The notes under the pieces: generated by a model | Seen by the model: the letters and a program-made list of their open reading frames with translations, nothing else | What the model was told of the DNA's origin: nothing | Database searches by the model: none | Part shown: positions 1 through 7,809 of the stretch, piece by piece | Position numbering within the stretch: the stretch's first letter is position 1 | Layout: the number at the start of each line of letters is the position of its first letter | Translations under genes and position numbers: made by a program | Source: Actinomycetota bacterium | GTDB taxonomy: Bacteria; Actinomycetota; Thermoleophilia; Solirubrobacterales; Solirubrobacteraceae | Reading direction: 5' to 3' | DNA: 7,809 nucleotides | Assembly: GCA_005883905.1 (NCBI GenBank) | Contig: VAYD01000223.1 | Location: 1-7,809 of the forward strand

Positions 1-263
1 TGGTCGGGGCTGTCGTTGGTGCCGAGCTCGACGACCAGCGCGCCCGGAAGCGAGGGCCGGCTGTCGATGATCGCAACGCCGGCTGCGGTCGGGCGGTTCT
101 TCAGGGCGTCGGTCGTGACCGACCAGCCCGGCAGCAGCTGGCGCAGCGGCGGATCGCTGCCGACGGCGAGCGAGTCGCCGACGTGGAGCAGCGACGGAGC
201 CGCCGCAGCCGGCGGCGCCGCAGCGAGGCAGGTTGCGGCCATGACAGCGGCGAGGCGTCGCAC
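1..263 (-). CDS. Secreted SGNH/GDSL-family hydrolase, N-terminal part (3' end outside window)
   Basis: Eighty-seven codons are visible. The protein begins with a signal peptide: residues 2-3 are arginine, residues 4-16 are hydrophobic, and an alanine/proline-rich stretch (17-23) offers a signal peptidase site near the run of alanines. The SGNH block I follows directly as HVGDSLAVGS (27-36, nucleophile Ser31), and block III is ELGTND (79-84, Asn83). The family comprises serine esterases, lipases and acyltransferases acting on lipids, sugars or cell-wall acyl groups; the substrate cannot be told. I chose the GTG at 263 because it restores the two arginines that an ATG at 242 would lose, and because a TACCGT -10-like hexamer ends exactly 7 nt upstream, the arrangement of a leaderless actinobacterial start; no Shine-Dalgarno is seen. 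The block V Asp-His pair lies outside the window. It is divergent from the ACT-domain gene and is one of two SGNH proteins here. Confidence 0.85.
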   Translation of the reverse strand, partial: MRRLAAVMAATCLAAAPPAAAAPSLLHVGDSLAVGSDPPLRQLLPGWSVTTDALKNRPTAAGVAIIDSRPSLPGALVVELGTNDSPD

Positions 264-288
264 GGCGCGAACGGTAGAGACTGTCCGT
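264..288. promoter_or_regulatory. Short divergent promoter region between SGNH and ACT genes
   Basis: Only 25 nt separate two opposing start codons. On the minus strand TACCGT (276-271) matches the actinobacterial -10 consensus TAnnnT and is followed by 7 nt and the GTG at 263, predicting a leaderless transcript. On the plus strand TAGAGA (275-280) is a weaker -10 match, 8 nt before the ATG at 289. The two hexamers share the self-complementary TA at 275-276. No convincing -35 is seen on either strand. This is pattern matching only. Confidence 0.35.
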
Positions 289-633
289 ATGAGTCTGCAC
301 CCGCAGCTGCACCCCGGCGAGTACGTGTTCGTCACGGTTCCGGAGGGCGTGCCGCTCGGCGTCGCGCCGGTTGCCACGGTGGTCGAGCCCGAAGGGCTGA
401 CGCTCGTGCTGACCCGCGACGACGCGGATTCGGCCGGCCTGGCGTACGACTACGTGGCGGGGTGGATCACGCTCGGCGCGCAGACGACGCTCGAGCAGGT
501 CGGCATCACGGCCGCGTTCGCTACGCGGCTCGCGGAGGCGGGCATCAGCTGCAACGTCGTCGCCGGCTTCCATCACGACCACCTCTTCGTCCCACGCGAC
601 CGCGCGGACGAGGCCGTGACGCTGCTGGCGTGA
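289..633 (+). CDS. ACT-domain protein (ACT_7/ACT_3-like, 114 aa)
   Basis: This is a small stand-alone ACT-domain protein. ACT domains are small-molecule-binding beta-alpha-beta-beta-alpha-beta modules, often sensing amino acids; the ligand of this subfamily is not known to me. Recognisable conserved segments are GEYVFVTVPEG (10-20), PVATVVEPEGLTLVL (27-41), the DDADSAGL stretch (44-51), WITLGAQTTLEQVGITAA (59-76), and the near-invariant GISCNVVAGFHHDHLFVP (85-102) with its HHDH cluster. From memory, relatives are about 125-135 aa with 10-15 more N-terminal residues. The reading frame continues upstream of the ATG, but it offers no ATG, GTG or TTG nearby and runs into the divergent gene's coding region, so I use the ATG at 289. 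A weak purine stretch (gtagaga) precedes it. The last bases overlap the GTG of the following SGNH gene, suggesting coupled translation although the functions look unrelated. Confidence 0.85.
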   Translation: MSLHPQLHPGEYVFVTVPEGVPLGVAPVATVVEPEGLTLVLTRDDADSAGLAYDYVAGWITLGAQTTLEQVGITAAFATRLAEAGISCNVVAGFHHDHLFVPRDRADEAVTLLA

Positions 634-1643
634 TCGCCGCAGCCGCCCAGGCCCCACCTCCGCCGGTGCTCACCGGAGCGCAGATCCGGCAGGCGCGCGA
701 CGACGTCGTCGCGCGGCTGACCTTCAGCGCGCCGCTGCCCGCCGCCGACGCGAACGCCGGCCATCGCGTCTGCGTCTCGTTCGCGGCGGGACGGGCATGC
801 CTGCACGGCAAGGGCGCGCGCGTCGCTCAGCGCCGCGACGGCGCCTGGATCATCGTCGGGCGCGCGCCGACCACCCGGCACGGCTCGGTCGTGACCGTGC
901 GAGCGCGCGCGGCGGCGCTCCGCATCGACCTCGGCGCGACGGTTGCGTGGACCGCGACGAGCGACTGGGACGGCGCGCACGCCGCGCTGGCGGGCAAGCT
1001 GCGCACGCGCTCCGCCCCCAAGCGCCACCTGCGCCTGCTGGCGACCGGCGACTCGATGATCCAGGTCGTCGACAGCATCCTGCGTGACCGGCTCGCGCCG
1101 CAGCACCACGTCATCAGCGAGGCGCACGTCTCCACCGGGATCTCGAAGGCCGGCGTGTTCGGCCTCAACTGGATGCACCACGCCGCCGCGCAGGCGCGCT
1201 CGATCCACCCGGATGCGACCGTCGTCTGGATCGGCCCCAACGAGGGGTTCCCGATCGCCGGCGCGAGCTGCTGCGGGCCTGCCTGGATCAAGGGCTACGC
1301 CGGCCGTGCGCGGTCGATGATGCGCTCGTACCGGCGCGGCGGGCGCGCGGTCGTCTACTGGCTCACGCTGCCGATCCCGCGCAGCGACAGGCTCGCGCGC
1401 GTGCTGCGGGCCGTGAACCGGGCGATCGTGCGGGCGGCGCAGGGCGCCGGCTCCGGCGTGCGCGTGATCGACATGCGCAAGGTGTTCACGCCACACGACC
1501 GTTTCCAGCAACGCGCCTGTTACCGCGGGCACTGCTTCGACGCGCGCCAGCCCGACGGCATCCACCTGAGCATCGCGGGCGCGCGCGTCGCCGCGGACAT
1601 CATCGCCCGGCGGCTGCGCGCCGACGGCGTCATCCGCGGCTGA
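630..1643 (+). CDS. DUF459-like SGNH hydrolase with N-terminal beta domain (337 aa)
   Basis: The catalytic half carries the SGNH blocks: ATGDSMIQVVD (138-148, Ser142), STGISKAG (168-175, oxyanion glycine), WIGPNEG (200-206, Asn204 in a GPNE variant of GxND) and DGIHLSIAG (309-317, Asp309/His312). This order and spacing resemble DUF459-type SGNH proteins linked to envelope or exopolysaccharide modification. Residues 12-115 form an extra domain rich in beta-type segments, possibly an immunoglobulin-like binding module. Six cysteines (48, 57, 214, 215, 297, 302) suggest disulfides and an extracytoplasmic location. The GTG at 630 overlaps the ACT stop (GTGA), which points to reinitiation. From this start the N-terminus is only a short alanine/proline stretch without a basic n-region, so a normal signal peptide is missing or poorly formed, and no better upstream start is evident. 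Family call is firm; start and substrate are not. Confidence 0.82.
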   Translation: MIAAAAQAPPPPVLTGAQIRQARDDVVARLTFSAPLPAADANAGHRVCVSFAAGRACLHGKGARVAQRRDGAWIIVGRAPTTRHGSVVTVRARAAALRIDLGATVAWTATSDWDGAHAALAGKLRTRSAPKRHLRLLATGDSMIQVVDSILRDRLAPQHHVISEAHVSTGISKAGVFGLNWMHHAAAQARSIHPDATVVWIGPNEGFPIAGASCCGPAWIKGYAGRARSMMRSYRRGGRAVVYWLTLPIPRSDRLARVLRAVNRAIVRAAQGAGSGVRVIDMRKVFTPHDRFQQRACYRGHCFDARQPDGIHLSIAGARVAADIIARRLRADGVIRG

Positions 1644-2694
1644 AGTCGCTCTCCGGCGTGAGCTGCTGGGCGAACGCCGCGAGCAGCTTCGCGCAGTTCG
1701 CGACGTCGTCGAGCTGGACCATCTCGACGGCCGAGTGCATGTAGCGCAGCGCCAGGCCGATGCCGCCCGTGACGACGCCGTTGCGCGAGAAGTGGATGAC
1801 GTCGGCGTCGGTCCCGGTCGCGCGCGCTGAGGCCATGAGCGTGTACGGGATGCCCTGGGCCTCGGCGACCTCGATCAGCTGCTCGCTGACCTTCGCGTTG
1901 AGGATCGTGCCGCGCTCGATCACGGGACCCGAGCCGAACGGGTGGGCGTTGATCCGCTTCGGGTCGACGCCGAGCGTGTCGGTCTCGTGGGTCACGTCGA
2001 TCACGATCGCCACGTCGGGCCGCAGGCCGTGGGCGAGTGCGCGCGCCCCGTTGAGCCCGACCTCCTCCTGCACCGCGACCGACGCGACGACGTCCCACGG
2101 CGCCCCGCCCGCTTCGGCCACGAGCCGCGCGGCCTCCAGCGCGATGTAGGCGCCGAGGCGGTTGTCCATCGCGCGCGACACGACGCGGTCGTTGGGCAGC
2201 TCGACCGGCTCGCCCGCGATGACCGCGACGTCGCCGACACGGACCAGCGACTTCGCCTCGTCGCCGTCCTTGGCTCCGATGTCGACGTACAGGTCCTTGA
2301 GCTCGACGGCCTTCTTGCGCTCGTCCTCTTCGAGCAGGTGGATCGGCTTGCGCCCGACCACGCCTCGCACGACGCCGTCCTTCGTCGTGACGTCCACGCG
2401 CTGGCTGACGAGCACCTGCGGATCCCACCCGCCGACGCCGATGAAGAACAGCCGGCCCTTGTCGTCGATGTGCGTGACGATCAGGCCGATCTCGTCGATG
2501 TGGCCGACGAGCGCGAGCGTCGGCCGGCCGCTCTCGGGACTGGGGACGCGCGCGGTCAGGTTGCCCATGACGTCGGCCGCGACGTCGCTGGAGAAGCGCT
2601 CTGCGCCGGCGCGCCAGGCGGCGGAGGGGGCGCTCTCGTAGCCGGATGGTCCCTGTGCGGCGAGCAGAGATCGCAACGTGTCGTCGAGGGGCAT
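1630..2694 (-). CDS. M42-family metallo-aminopeptidase (FrvX/TET-like, 354 aa)
   Basis: This is a complete member of peptidase family M42, cytoplasmic dinuclear-metal aminopeptidases that usually assemble into dodecameric tetrahedra and trim peptides; some were annotated as endoglucanases by mistake. All expected ligands are present at family-typical spacing: GHIDEIG (64-70, His65 and Asp67), MDNRLG (176-181, bridging Asp177), VQEEVGLNGA (208-217, catalytic Glu210 and ligand Glu211), VIDVTHETDT (231-240, Asp233) and RYMHSAVEMV (318-327, His320). A beta-barrel-like insertion expected for the dimerisation domain occupies about residues 75-165. Length matches the family norm (about 340-360 aa). 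The ATG at 2694 has CCAGG immediately upstream, too close for an ideal ribosome site, and a TAGTGT -10-like hexamer 9 nt upstream, so a near-leaderless transcript is possible. Substrate preference (glutamyl, leucyl or lysyl) cannot be read. It is divergent from the CDF gene with no obvious functional link. Confidence 0.93.
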   Translation of the reverse strand: MPLDDTLRSLLAAQGPSGYESAPSAAWRAGAERFSSDVAADVMGNLTARVPSPESGRPTLALVGHIDEIGLIVTHIDDKGRLFFIGVGGWDPQVLVSQRVDVTTKDGVVRGVVGRKPIHLLEEDERKKAVELKDLYVDIGAKDGDEAKSLVRVGDVAVIAGEPVELPNDRVVSRAMDNRLGAYIALEAARLVAEAGGAPWDVVASVAVQEEVGLNGARALAHGLRPDVAIVIDVTHETDTLGVDPKRINAHPFGSGPVIERGTILNAKVSEQLIEVAEAQGIPYTLMASARATGTDADVIHFSRNGVVTGGIGLALRYMHSAVEMVQLDDVANCAKLLAAFAQQLTPESDFSRG

Positions 2695-2724
2695 ACCTGG
2701 CCCACACTACCCTCAGAGGGGCAC
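2695..2724. promoter_or_regulatory. Divergent promoter region between M42 peptidase and CDF exporter
   Basis: Thirty nt separate the two start codons. Plus-strand TACCCT (2708-2713) and minus-strand TAGTGT (2709-2704) both fit TAnnnT and share the palindromic TA at 2708-2709. If used, they predict start sites about 2720 and 2697, a few nt from each start codon. Any -35 elements would lie within or at the edge of the opposing coding sequence. No clear metal-regulator operator palindrome is seen. Confidence 0.35.
2715..2721 (+). promoter_or_regulatory. Ribosome binding site of the CDF exporter
   Basis: AGAGGGG lies 3 nt before the ATG at 2725. It is a good anti-Shine-Dalgarno match with short spacing. 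It supports this ATG over the long open frame upstream, which is antisense to the peptidase gene. Confidence 0.6.
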
Positions 2725-3621
2725 ATGACCCACGGTCACCACCATCACCACACGGTCTCCGCCGACGCGGACCGTGGGCCGATGCTGGTCGCGCTAGTCC
2801 TGATCGGCGGGCTGATGGCGGCCGAGATCGCGGCCGGCCTGATCGCCGGCTCGGTCGCGCTGCTGACCGACGCCGCGCACATGCTGACCGATGCGGGCGC
2901 GATCGCGCTCGGGCTCATGGCGCTGAGGCTGGCGGCGCGCCCGCCGGGCGGCGCGATGACCTACGGGCTCAAGCGCGTGGAGCCGCTGAGCGCGGCGATC
3001 AACGGCGCCGTGCTGGCGGTTCTCGCGCTCGTGTTCACGATCGAGGCGATCTCGCGACTGGCGAACCCGCACGAGGTCGAGGCGGCGCTGGTGCTCGTGG
3101 TCGCGCTCGTCGCAATCCCGGTCAACGTGGTCGCGGTGCGCGCGCTGGCAAGGGCGAACCGCGAGTCGGTCAACGTCGAGGGCGTCTTCCAGCACATCCT
3201 CACGGACCTCTACGCGTTCATCGCAACCGCGATCGCGGCGGTCGTGATCCTCGCGACCGGCTTCGACCGCGCCGACGCGATCGCGGCGCTGTTCGTCGCC
3301 GCGCTGATGACCCGCGCCGCGGTGTCGCTGCTGCGCGACTCCGGCCGGATCTTCCTCGAGGCCGCCCCGGCCGGCCTCGAGCCCGACGCCGTCGGTCATG
3401 CGCTTGCGGCGTACCCGGGCGTCGTCTCCGTGCACGACCTCCACGTCTGGGAGGTCACGTCCGGGTTCCCGAGCCTGAGCGCTCACATCGTCGTCGGGTG
3501 GGACGACGACTGCCACGACTGCCGCGCGGGCCTGGAGCGGATGCTGCGCGAGCGCTTCGGGCTCGACCACACGACGCTGCAGGTCGAGCACGAGCCCAAG
3601 ACGCTGCTGAGCATCGAGTAG
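2725..3621 (+). CDS. Cation diffusion facilitator (CDF) metal exporter, Zn-type (298 aa)
   Basis: This is an inner-membrane metal/proton antiporter of the CDF family, of the CzcD/ZitB type, exporting Zn2+ and possibly Cd2+ or Co2+. The cytoplasmic N-terminus starts with a histidine tract (His3, His5-His9), typical of zinc-transporting members. Six membrane segments can be placed at about 18-40, 44-68, 90-110, 118-140, 160-178 and 184-202. The metal site appears as HMLTD in TM2 (His52/Asp56) and HILTD in TM5 (His157/Asp161), the paired HxxxD signature associated with zinc rather than Fe/Mn selectivity. The C-terminal cytoplasmic ferredoxin-like domain contains VHDLHVWEVTSGFPSLSAHI (236-255) and ends LQVEHEP. 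A CHDC pair (263-266) in this domain is a possible additional metal site. The ATG is preceded by AGAGGGG. It is divergent from the M42 gene and converges with the membrane-protein operon after 7 nt. No metal-responsive regulator is adjacent. Confidence 0.94.
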   Translation: MTHGHHHHHTVSADADRGPMLVALVLIGGLMAAEIAAGLIAGSVALLTDAAHMLTDAGAIALGLMALRLAARPPGGAMTYGLKRVEPLSAAINGAVLAVLALVFTIEAISRLANPHEVEAALVLVVALVAIPVNVVAVRALARANRESVNVEGVFQHILTDLYAFIATAIAAVVILATGFDRADAIAALFVAALMTRAAVSLLRDSGRIFLEAAPAGLEPDAVGHALAAYPGVVSVHDLHVWEVTSGFPSLSAHIVVGWDDDCHDCRAGLERMLRERFGLDHTTLQVEHEPKTLLSIE

Positions 3622-3628
3622 CGCAGGT

Positions 3629-3928
3629 TCAGTCGGGCTTGCCGGCCATCGCCCAGATGGTGATGACGTAGGCCGCGAGCAGCACAAGGGCGATGACGCC
3701 GCTCGCGCGCAGCAGCCCGTCGCCGCCCTGCCCGCGGCGTGATCGCCGCAGGCCGATGCCGCCGAGGATCAGGGCGATGATGAACAGCACGGCGCCGCCG
3801 TCCGCCGTGGTGAAGCCGATCCCGAGCCAGGTCGGGTCGTTGTTGCCGCTGTAGCCCTCTTTGTCATAGATCCAGGCGGCGCCGGCGCGCATCAGGATCA
3901 GCCCGGGGAGCGCGACGATGACGAGCAT
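3629..3928 (-). CDS. Small membrane protein, out-of-frame 3' part of a damaged gene (99 aa)
   Basis: The frame encodes three hydrophobic segments: about 2-21 (ending RAGAAWIY), 36-59 (GIGF to LGGIGL) and 74-93, with a basic RRSRRG loop between the last two and a short KPD tail. I recognise no named function; it resembles small four-helix membrane proteins that start with 'RPDSWN', possibly DUF2269-like. The ATG at 3928 is probably internal. Upstream, the same frame remains open and reads family-like sequence (RDATGTLARFSYR) back to about position 3973, with no ATG, GTG or TTG start. The natural start, ATG at 4016, lies in another reading frame. The product, if made, either starts at 3928 without the first helix or needs frameshifting. 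The stop lies 7 nt from the convergent CDF stop. Confidence 0.55.
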   Translation of the reverse strand: MLVIVALPGLILMRAGAAWIYDKEGYSGNNDPTWLGIGFTTADGGAVLFIIALILGGIGLRRSRRGQGGDGLLRASGVIALVLLAAYVITIWAMAGKPD

Positions 3929-4016
3929 GCGGTAGGAGAAGCGCGCAAGCGTGCCCGTCGCGTCGCGGCAGCGCCCAGTTCCAGCTGTCGGGACGGATGA
4001 GGGCGAGGACGGTCAT
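3929..4016 (-). pseudogene. 5' remnant of the same membrane-protein gene, frameshifted
   Basis: ATG at 4016 overlaps the TGA of the preceding membrane gene as ATGA, a strong sign of a coupled authentic start. It encodes MTVLALIRPDSWNWAL, a plausible N-terminus for this type of membrane protein, then loses the membrane pattern and becomes an arginine-rich shadow frame ending at 3864. The hydrophobic continuation lies in the other frame from about 3973. Start ATG to the downstream ATG is 88 nt, not a multiple of three. Between the 'WAL' and the 'ARFSYR' segment the expected first transmembrane helix is absent, which suggests an out-of-frame deletion rather than a single-base slip. The region contains a GCGAC GCGAC tandem that could have promoted slippage or deletion. 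An assembly error remains possible. Confidence 0.5.
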
Positions 4017-4489
4017 GCGCCGGGCTTGAAGATCATGAGGACGAGGACGGCGGTGAACGCGATCACGGTGATCGCGTGCAGCGTGCGGATGCGGCGGTCG
4101 CTCAGCTTCTCGGCCAGCTCGGCGTTCGACTCGTCGCCTCCGGCCGAGAGCCGATCGACCAGCTCCTGCAGCGCGGAGTAGTGGGCGCCCACGCGCGACC
4201 CGGTCGCGCCGCCGATCGCCCACAGGACGATCGACGCGATGATCCAGCCGTCCCACGGGTGGTACGCGTCCAGGTCGATCGCCAGCCAGATGCCGAGCAA
4301 CAGCGCGAGCCCCGCGCCCGCGCCGATCAGCGGGCCGCCGACCGCTGCGACCCGGAAGTACGCGGACGCACGCTGCGGCCGCCCGTCGCCCCAGTTGGCG
4401 ATCATCACCGCCGTGAACAGCACCAGTGCGGCCATCAGCGCGAACGCCGCCAGCAGGTGCAGCGCGAGCAGCCAGTCCGAGAACCCCAC
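4013..4489 (-). CDS. Four-helix integral membrane protein, DUF2269-like (158 aa)
   Basis: I do not recognise a function. The protein has four hydrophobic segments at about 5-31, 49-71, 82-98 and 137-154. A soluble acidic segment at about 105-133 (with SAGGDESNAELAEKLSDR) sits before the last helix. The start WLLALHLLAAF with a histidine in helix 1 resembles DUF2269-type membrane proteins, where such histidines are conserved; this is an impression and not a search result. The GTG at 4489 is chosen because it gives a clean N-terminus 11 nt after the methyltransferase stop, with AGAG 9 nt upstream; the longer open frame to 4585 would lie inside the methyltransferase gene. Its stop overlaps the start of the next, damaged membrane gene by ATGA. 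The two may have formed a heteromeric membrane pair. Confidence 0.75.
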   Translation of the reverse strand: MGFSDWLLALHLLAAFALMAALVLFTAVMIANWGDGRPQRASAYFRVAAVGGPLIGAGAGLALLLGIWLAIDLDAYHPWDGWIIASIVLWAIGGATGSRVGAHYSALQELVDRLSAGGDESNAELAEKLSDRRIRTLHAITVIAFTAVLVLMIFKPGA

Positions 4490-4500
4490 GCGGGCGGACT

Positions 4501-5247
4501 CTACGGGCGCGTCCGGTCGGAGCCGTAGATCGAGACGTGATCGCGGCTGGCGTTCGTGAACGGCTCGCCGCTCCAGCCGCCGCATCGCTCCTGGAGCTCG
4601 AGGCCGGCCAACCGCGCCATGAGGTCGAGCTCGCTCGGGAACGCGTAGCGAAGGCTGACCGGCGACAGCCGCGTGCCCTCGCCCGAGACGAACACGTGCT
4701 GGCTGTCGACGCGCTGGTTGACCGCGTCGTGGCGCGAGACCTCGAGGTCCACGCGGTCGATGCTCACCGCGCTGACGCCGACGCGCTGCCCGCGCTCGAA
4801 GCGCGCAAGGTCCGGCACGAAGGCCTCGACGACAAAGCGCCCGCCGTCGGCGAGGTGTGCGGCGACGTTCCGGAAGCAGCGCAGCTGGTCCTCCTGCGTG
4901 AGGAGCGCGAACAACGTGTTGAACACGACGAACACGAGGCTGAACGAGCCCTCGACGCCGACGTCGGCGAAGTCGCCCATCGTGACCGGGATGTCCTCGC
5001 CGCCGGGCTTCGCGCGCAGCCGCGCGACCATCTCCTCGGAGGCGTCGATGCCGCGGATGTCGATGCCGCGCTGCGCGAGCGGGATCGCCAGACGCCCGGT
5101 GCCGATCGCGAGCTCCAAAACGGGGCCGGACCCCGCGAGCCGCGCCAGACCGTCGACCGCGGCGTCGGTGTCCAGCTCGCGCTCGTACAGCGAGTCGTAG
5201 AGCTCCGCGATCCGGTCGCCGTAGGTCTCAGGGCCGTAGTCCTGCAT
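4501..5247 (-). CDS. Class I SAM-dependent methyltransferase (248 aa)
   Basis: The protein has a Rossmann-type methyltransferase fold. Motif I is VLELAIGTGRLAIPLA (43-58), the SAM-binding glycine loop. The acidic residue after beta-2 is in GIDASEEMV (66-74, Asp68), motif III is GDFADV (91-96), and motif IV/V is LVFVVFNTLFALL followed by HLADGGRFVVEAF (131-143). An N-terminal helical segment (AELYDSLYERELDTD) precedes the core, as in Methyltransf_25-type proteins common in Actinobacteria. The C-terminal part (about 150-240) forms a beta-rich cap with LMARLAGLELQERCGGW. The substrate is unknown. The start is well supported by GGAGAAGG immediately upstream. The gene overlaps the 57-aa gene by 20 nt and so is probably co-translated in the aconitase operon. 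That context suggests, without proving, a link to aconitase chemistry; residues outside motif I do not obviously match E. coli Tam. Confidence 0.9.
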   Translation of the reverse strand: MQDYGPETYGDRIAELYDSLYERELDTDAAVDGLARLAGSGPVLELAIGTGRLAIPLAQRGIDIRGIDASEEMVARLRAKPGGEDIPVTMGDFADVGVEGSFSLVFVVFNTLFALLTQEDQLRCFRNVAAHLADGGRFVVEAFVPDLARFERGQRVGVSAVSIDRVDLEVSRHDAVNQRVDSQHVFVSGEGTRLSPVSLRYAFPSELDLMARLAGLELQERCGGWSGEPFTNASRDHVSIYGSDRTRP

Positions 5248-5397
5248 CCTTCTCCGAGCTGAGCAGCAGTTGCCCGACCTTCGACGTGCGGATCTCCAGG
5301 GTCGTCCCGTCGTCGAAGCTCAGGATCGCGAAGCCGTCGGGCACGTTGTCGAGGTCGGCCGCGACGATCCGCCGCCCGACAAGATCGTCTTCGGTGA

Positions 5398-5401
<4 letters not shown>
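5228..5401 (-). CDS. 57-aa acidic protein of unknown function, coupled to aconitase
   Basis: This is a short gene starting [20 protein letters not shown] and ending [11 protein letters not shown]. It has 11 acidic and 6 basic residues, with no signal peptide, membrane segment or cysteine. The middle part, [20 protein letters not shown] (24-43), looks like a beta-hairpin with a FDDGT turn followed by a third strand, so a small all-beta fold is plausible. The ATG at 5401 overlaps the aconitase stop as ATGA, and the 3' end overlaps the methyltransferase start by 20 nt. Both junctions argue that this is a real, translated gene. No separate strong ribosome site precedes it, which fits reinitiation after aconitase. 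I do not recognise a family. Context suggests a role beside aconitase or the methyltransferase (stability, regulation or cluster handling), but that is inference only. Confidence 0.7.
5248..5255 (-). promoter_or_regulatory. Ribosome binding site of the methyltransferase, inside the upstream small gene
   Basis: On the minus strand GGAGAAGG runs directly up to the ATG at 5247, with GGAG 4 nt away. It lies within the last codons of the 57-aa gene, so ribosomes finishing that gene can load here. It is the best Shine-Dalgarno match in the operon. Confidence 0.65.

Positions 5402-7809
<2,408 letters not shown>

Noticed and set aside
16..288. N-terminal extension of the ACT-domain frame
   Set aside because: It is antisense to the divergent SGNH gene and has no similarity to ACT-family N-termini.
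183..629. N-terminal extension of the SGNH hydrolase frame
   Set aside because: Arginine-rich shadow sequence covering the ACT gene; the GTG at 630 fits the gene boundary.
573..1565. 330-codon minus-strand frame antisense to the SGNH hydrolase
   Set aside because: Composition is typical of a GC-rich antisense shadow with no recognisable motif.
1520..2707. 395-codon minus-strand frame over the M42 gene
   Set aside because: Low-complexity Arg/Ala/Gly shadow; the M42 frame carries all metal ligands.
1942..2724. Long N-terminal extension of the CDF exporter frame
   Set aside because: It is antisense to the M42 peptidase, its sequence is not membrane-like, and the ATG at 2725 has a good ribosome site and a family-typical N-terminus.
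2728..2755. Histidine codon run resembling an engineered His tag
   Set aside because: Histidine-rich N-termini are natural in zinc CDF exporters, and nothing nearby looks like vector sequence.
4426..5262. Plus-strand open frame antisense to the methyltransferase
   Set aside because: Arg/Ala/Val/Asp-rich shadow with no motif; the minus-strand frame has clear SAM-binding motifs.

Overview
The window is very GC-rich, gene-dense DNA with strong G/C at third codon positions, GTG starts, almost no intergenic space and Actinobacteria-type protein families. The protein set (M42 peptidase, a DUF459-like SGNH protein, an AcnA-type aconitase, paired small membrane proteins with an 'IRPDSWN' start) would fit a Thermoleophilia/Solirubrobacterales-like actinobacterium. 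That placement is inferred from general impression, with no marker gene in view.

Layout, left to right. (1) Positions 1-263, minus: N-terminal part of a secreted SGNH/GDSL hydrolase running off the left edge. (2) Positions 289-633, plus: a small ACT-domain protein, overlapping by GTGA a second, DUF459-like SGNH hydrolase (630-1643, plus). (3) Positions 1630-2694, minus: a complete M42 metallo-aminopeptidase, tail-to-tail with the SGNH gene (14 nt overlap). (4) Positions 2725-3621, plus: a CDF-family zinc-type metal exporter, divergent from the peptidase across 30 nt. (5) Positions 3629-7809, minus: a tightly packed apparent operon. In transcription order it is aconitase (acnA, 5' end outside the window), a 57-aa acidic protein of unknown function, a class I SAM-dependent methyltransferase, a four-helix membrane protein, and a second small membrane protein whose 5' part is out of frame with the rest.

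The operon genes are joined by an ATGA overlap, a 20 nt overlap, an 11 nt gap and a second ATGA overlap, so translational coupling is likely throughout. The most interesting points are the coupled 57-aa gene after aconitase; a methyltransferase in the same transcript, which raises the testable idea of handling the aconitase side product trans-aconitate; the frameshift/deletion in the last membrane gene; an unusual low-complexity linker in the aconitase; and two very short divergent promoter regions that each appear to share a symmetric TA between opposing -10 elements. No complete novel defence or mobile system, RNA gene, CRISPR array or insertion sequence is visible. No stretch over 300 bases lacks a gene.
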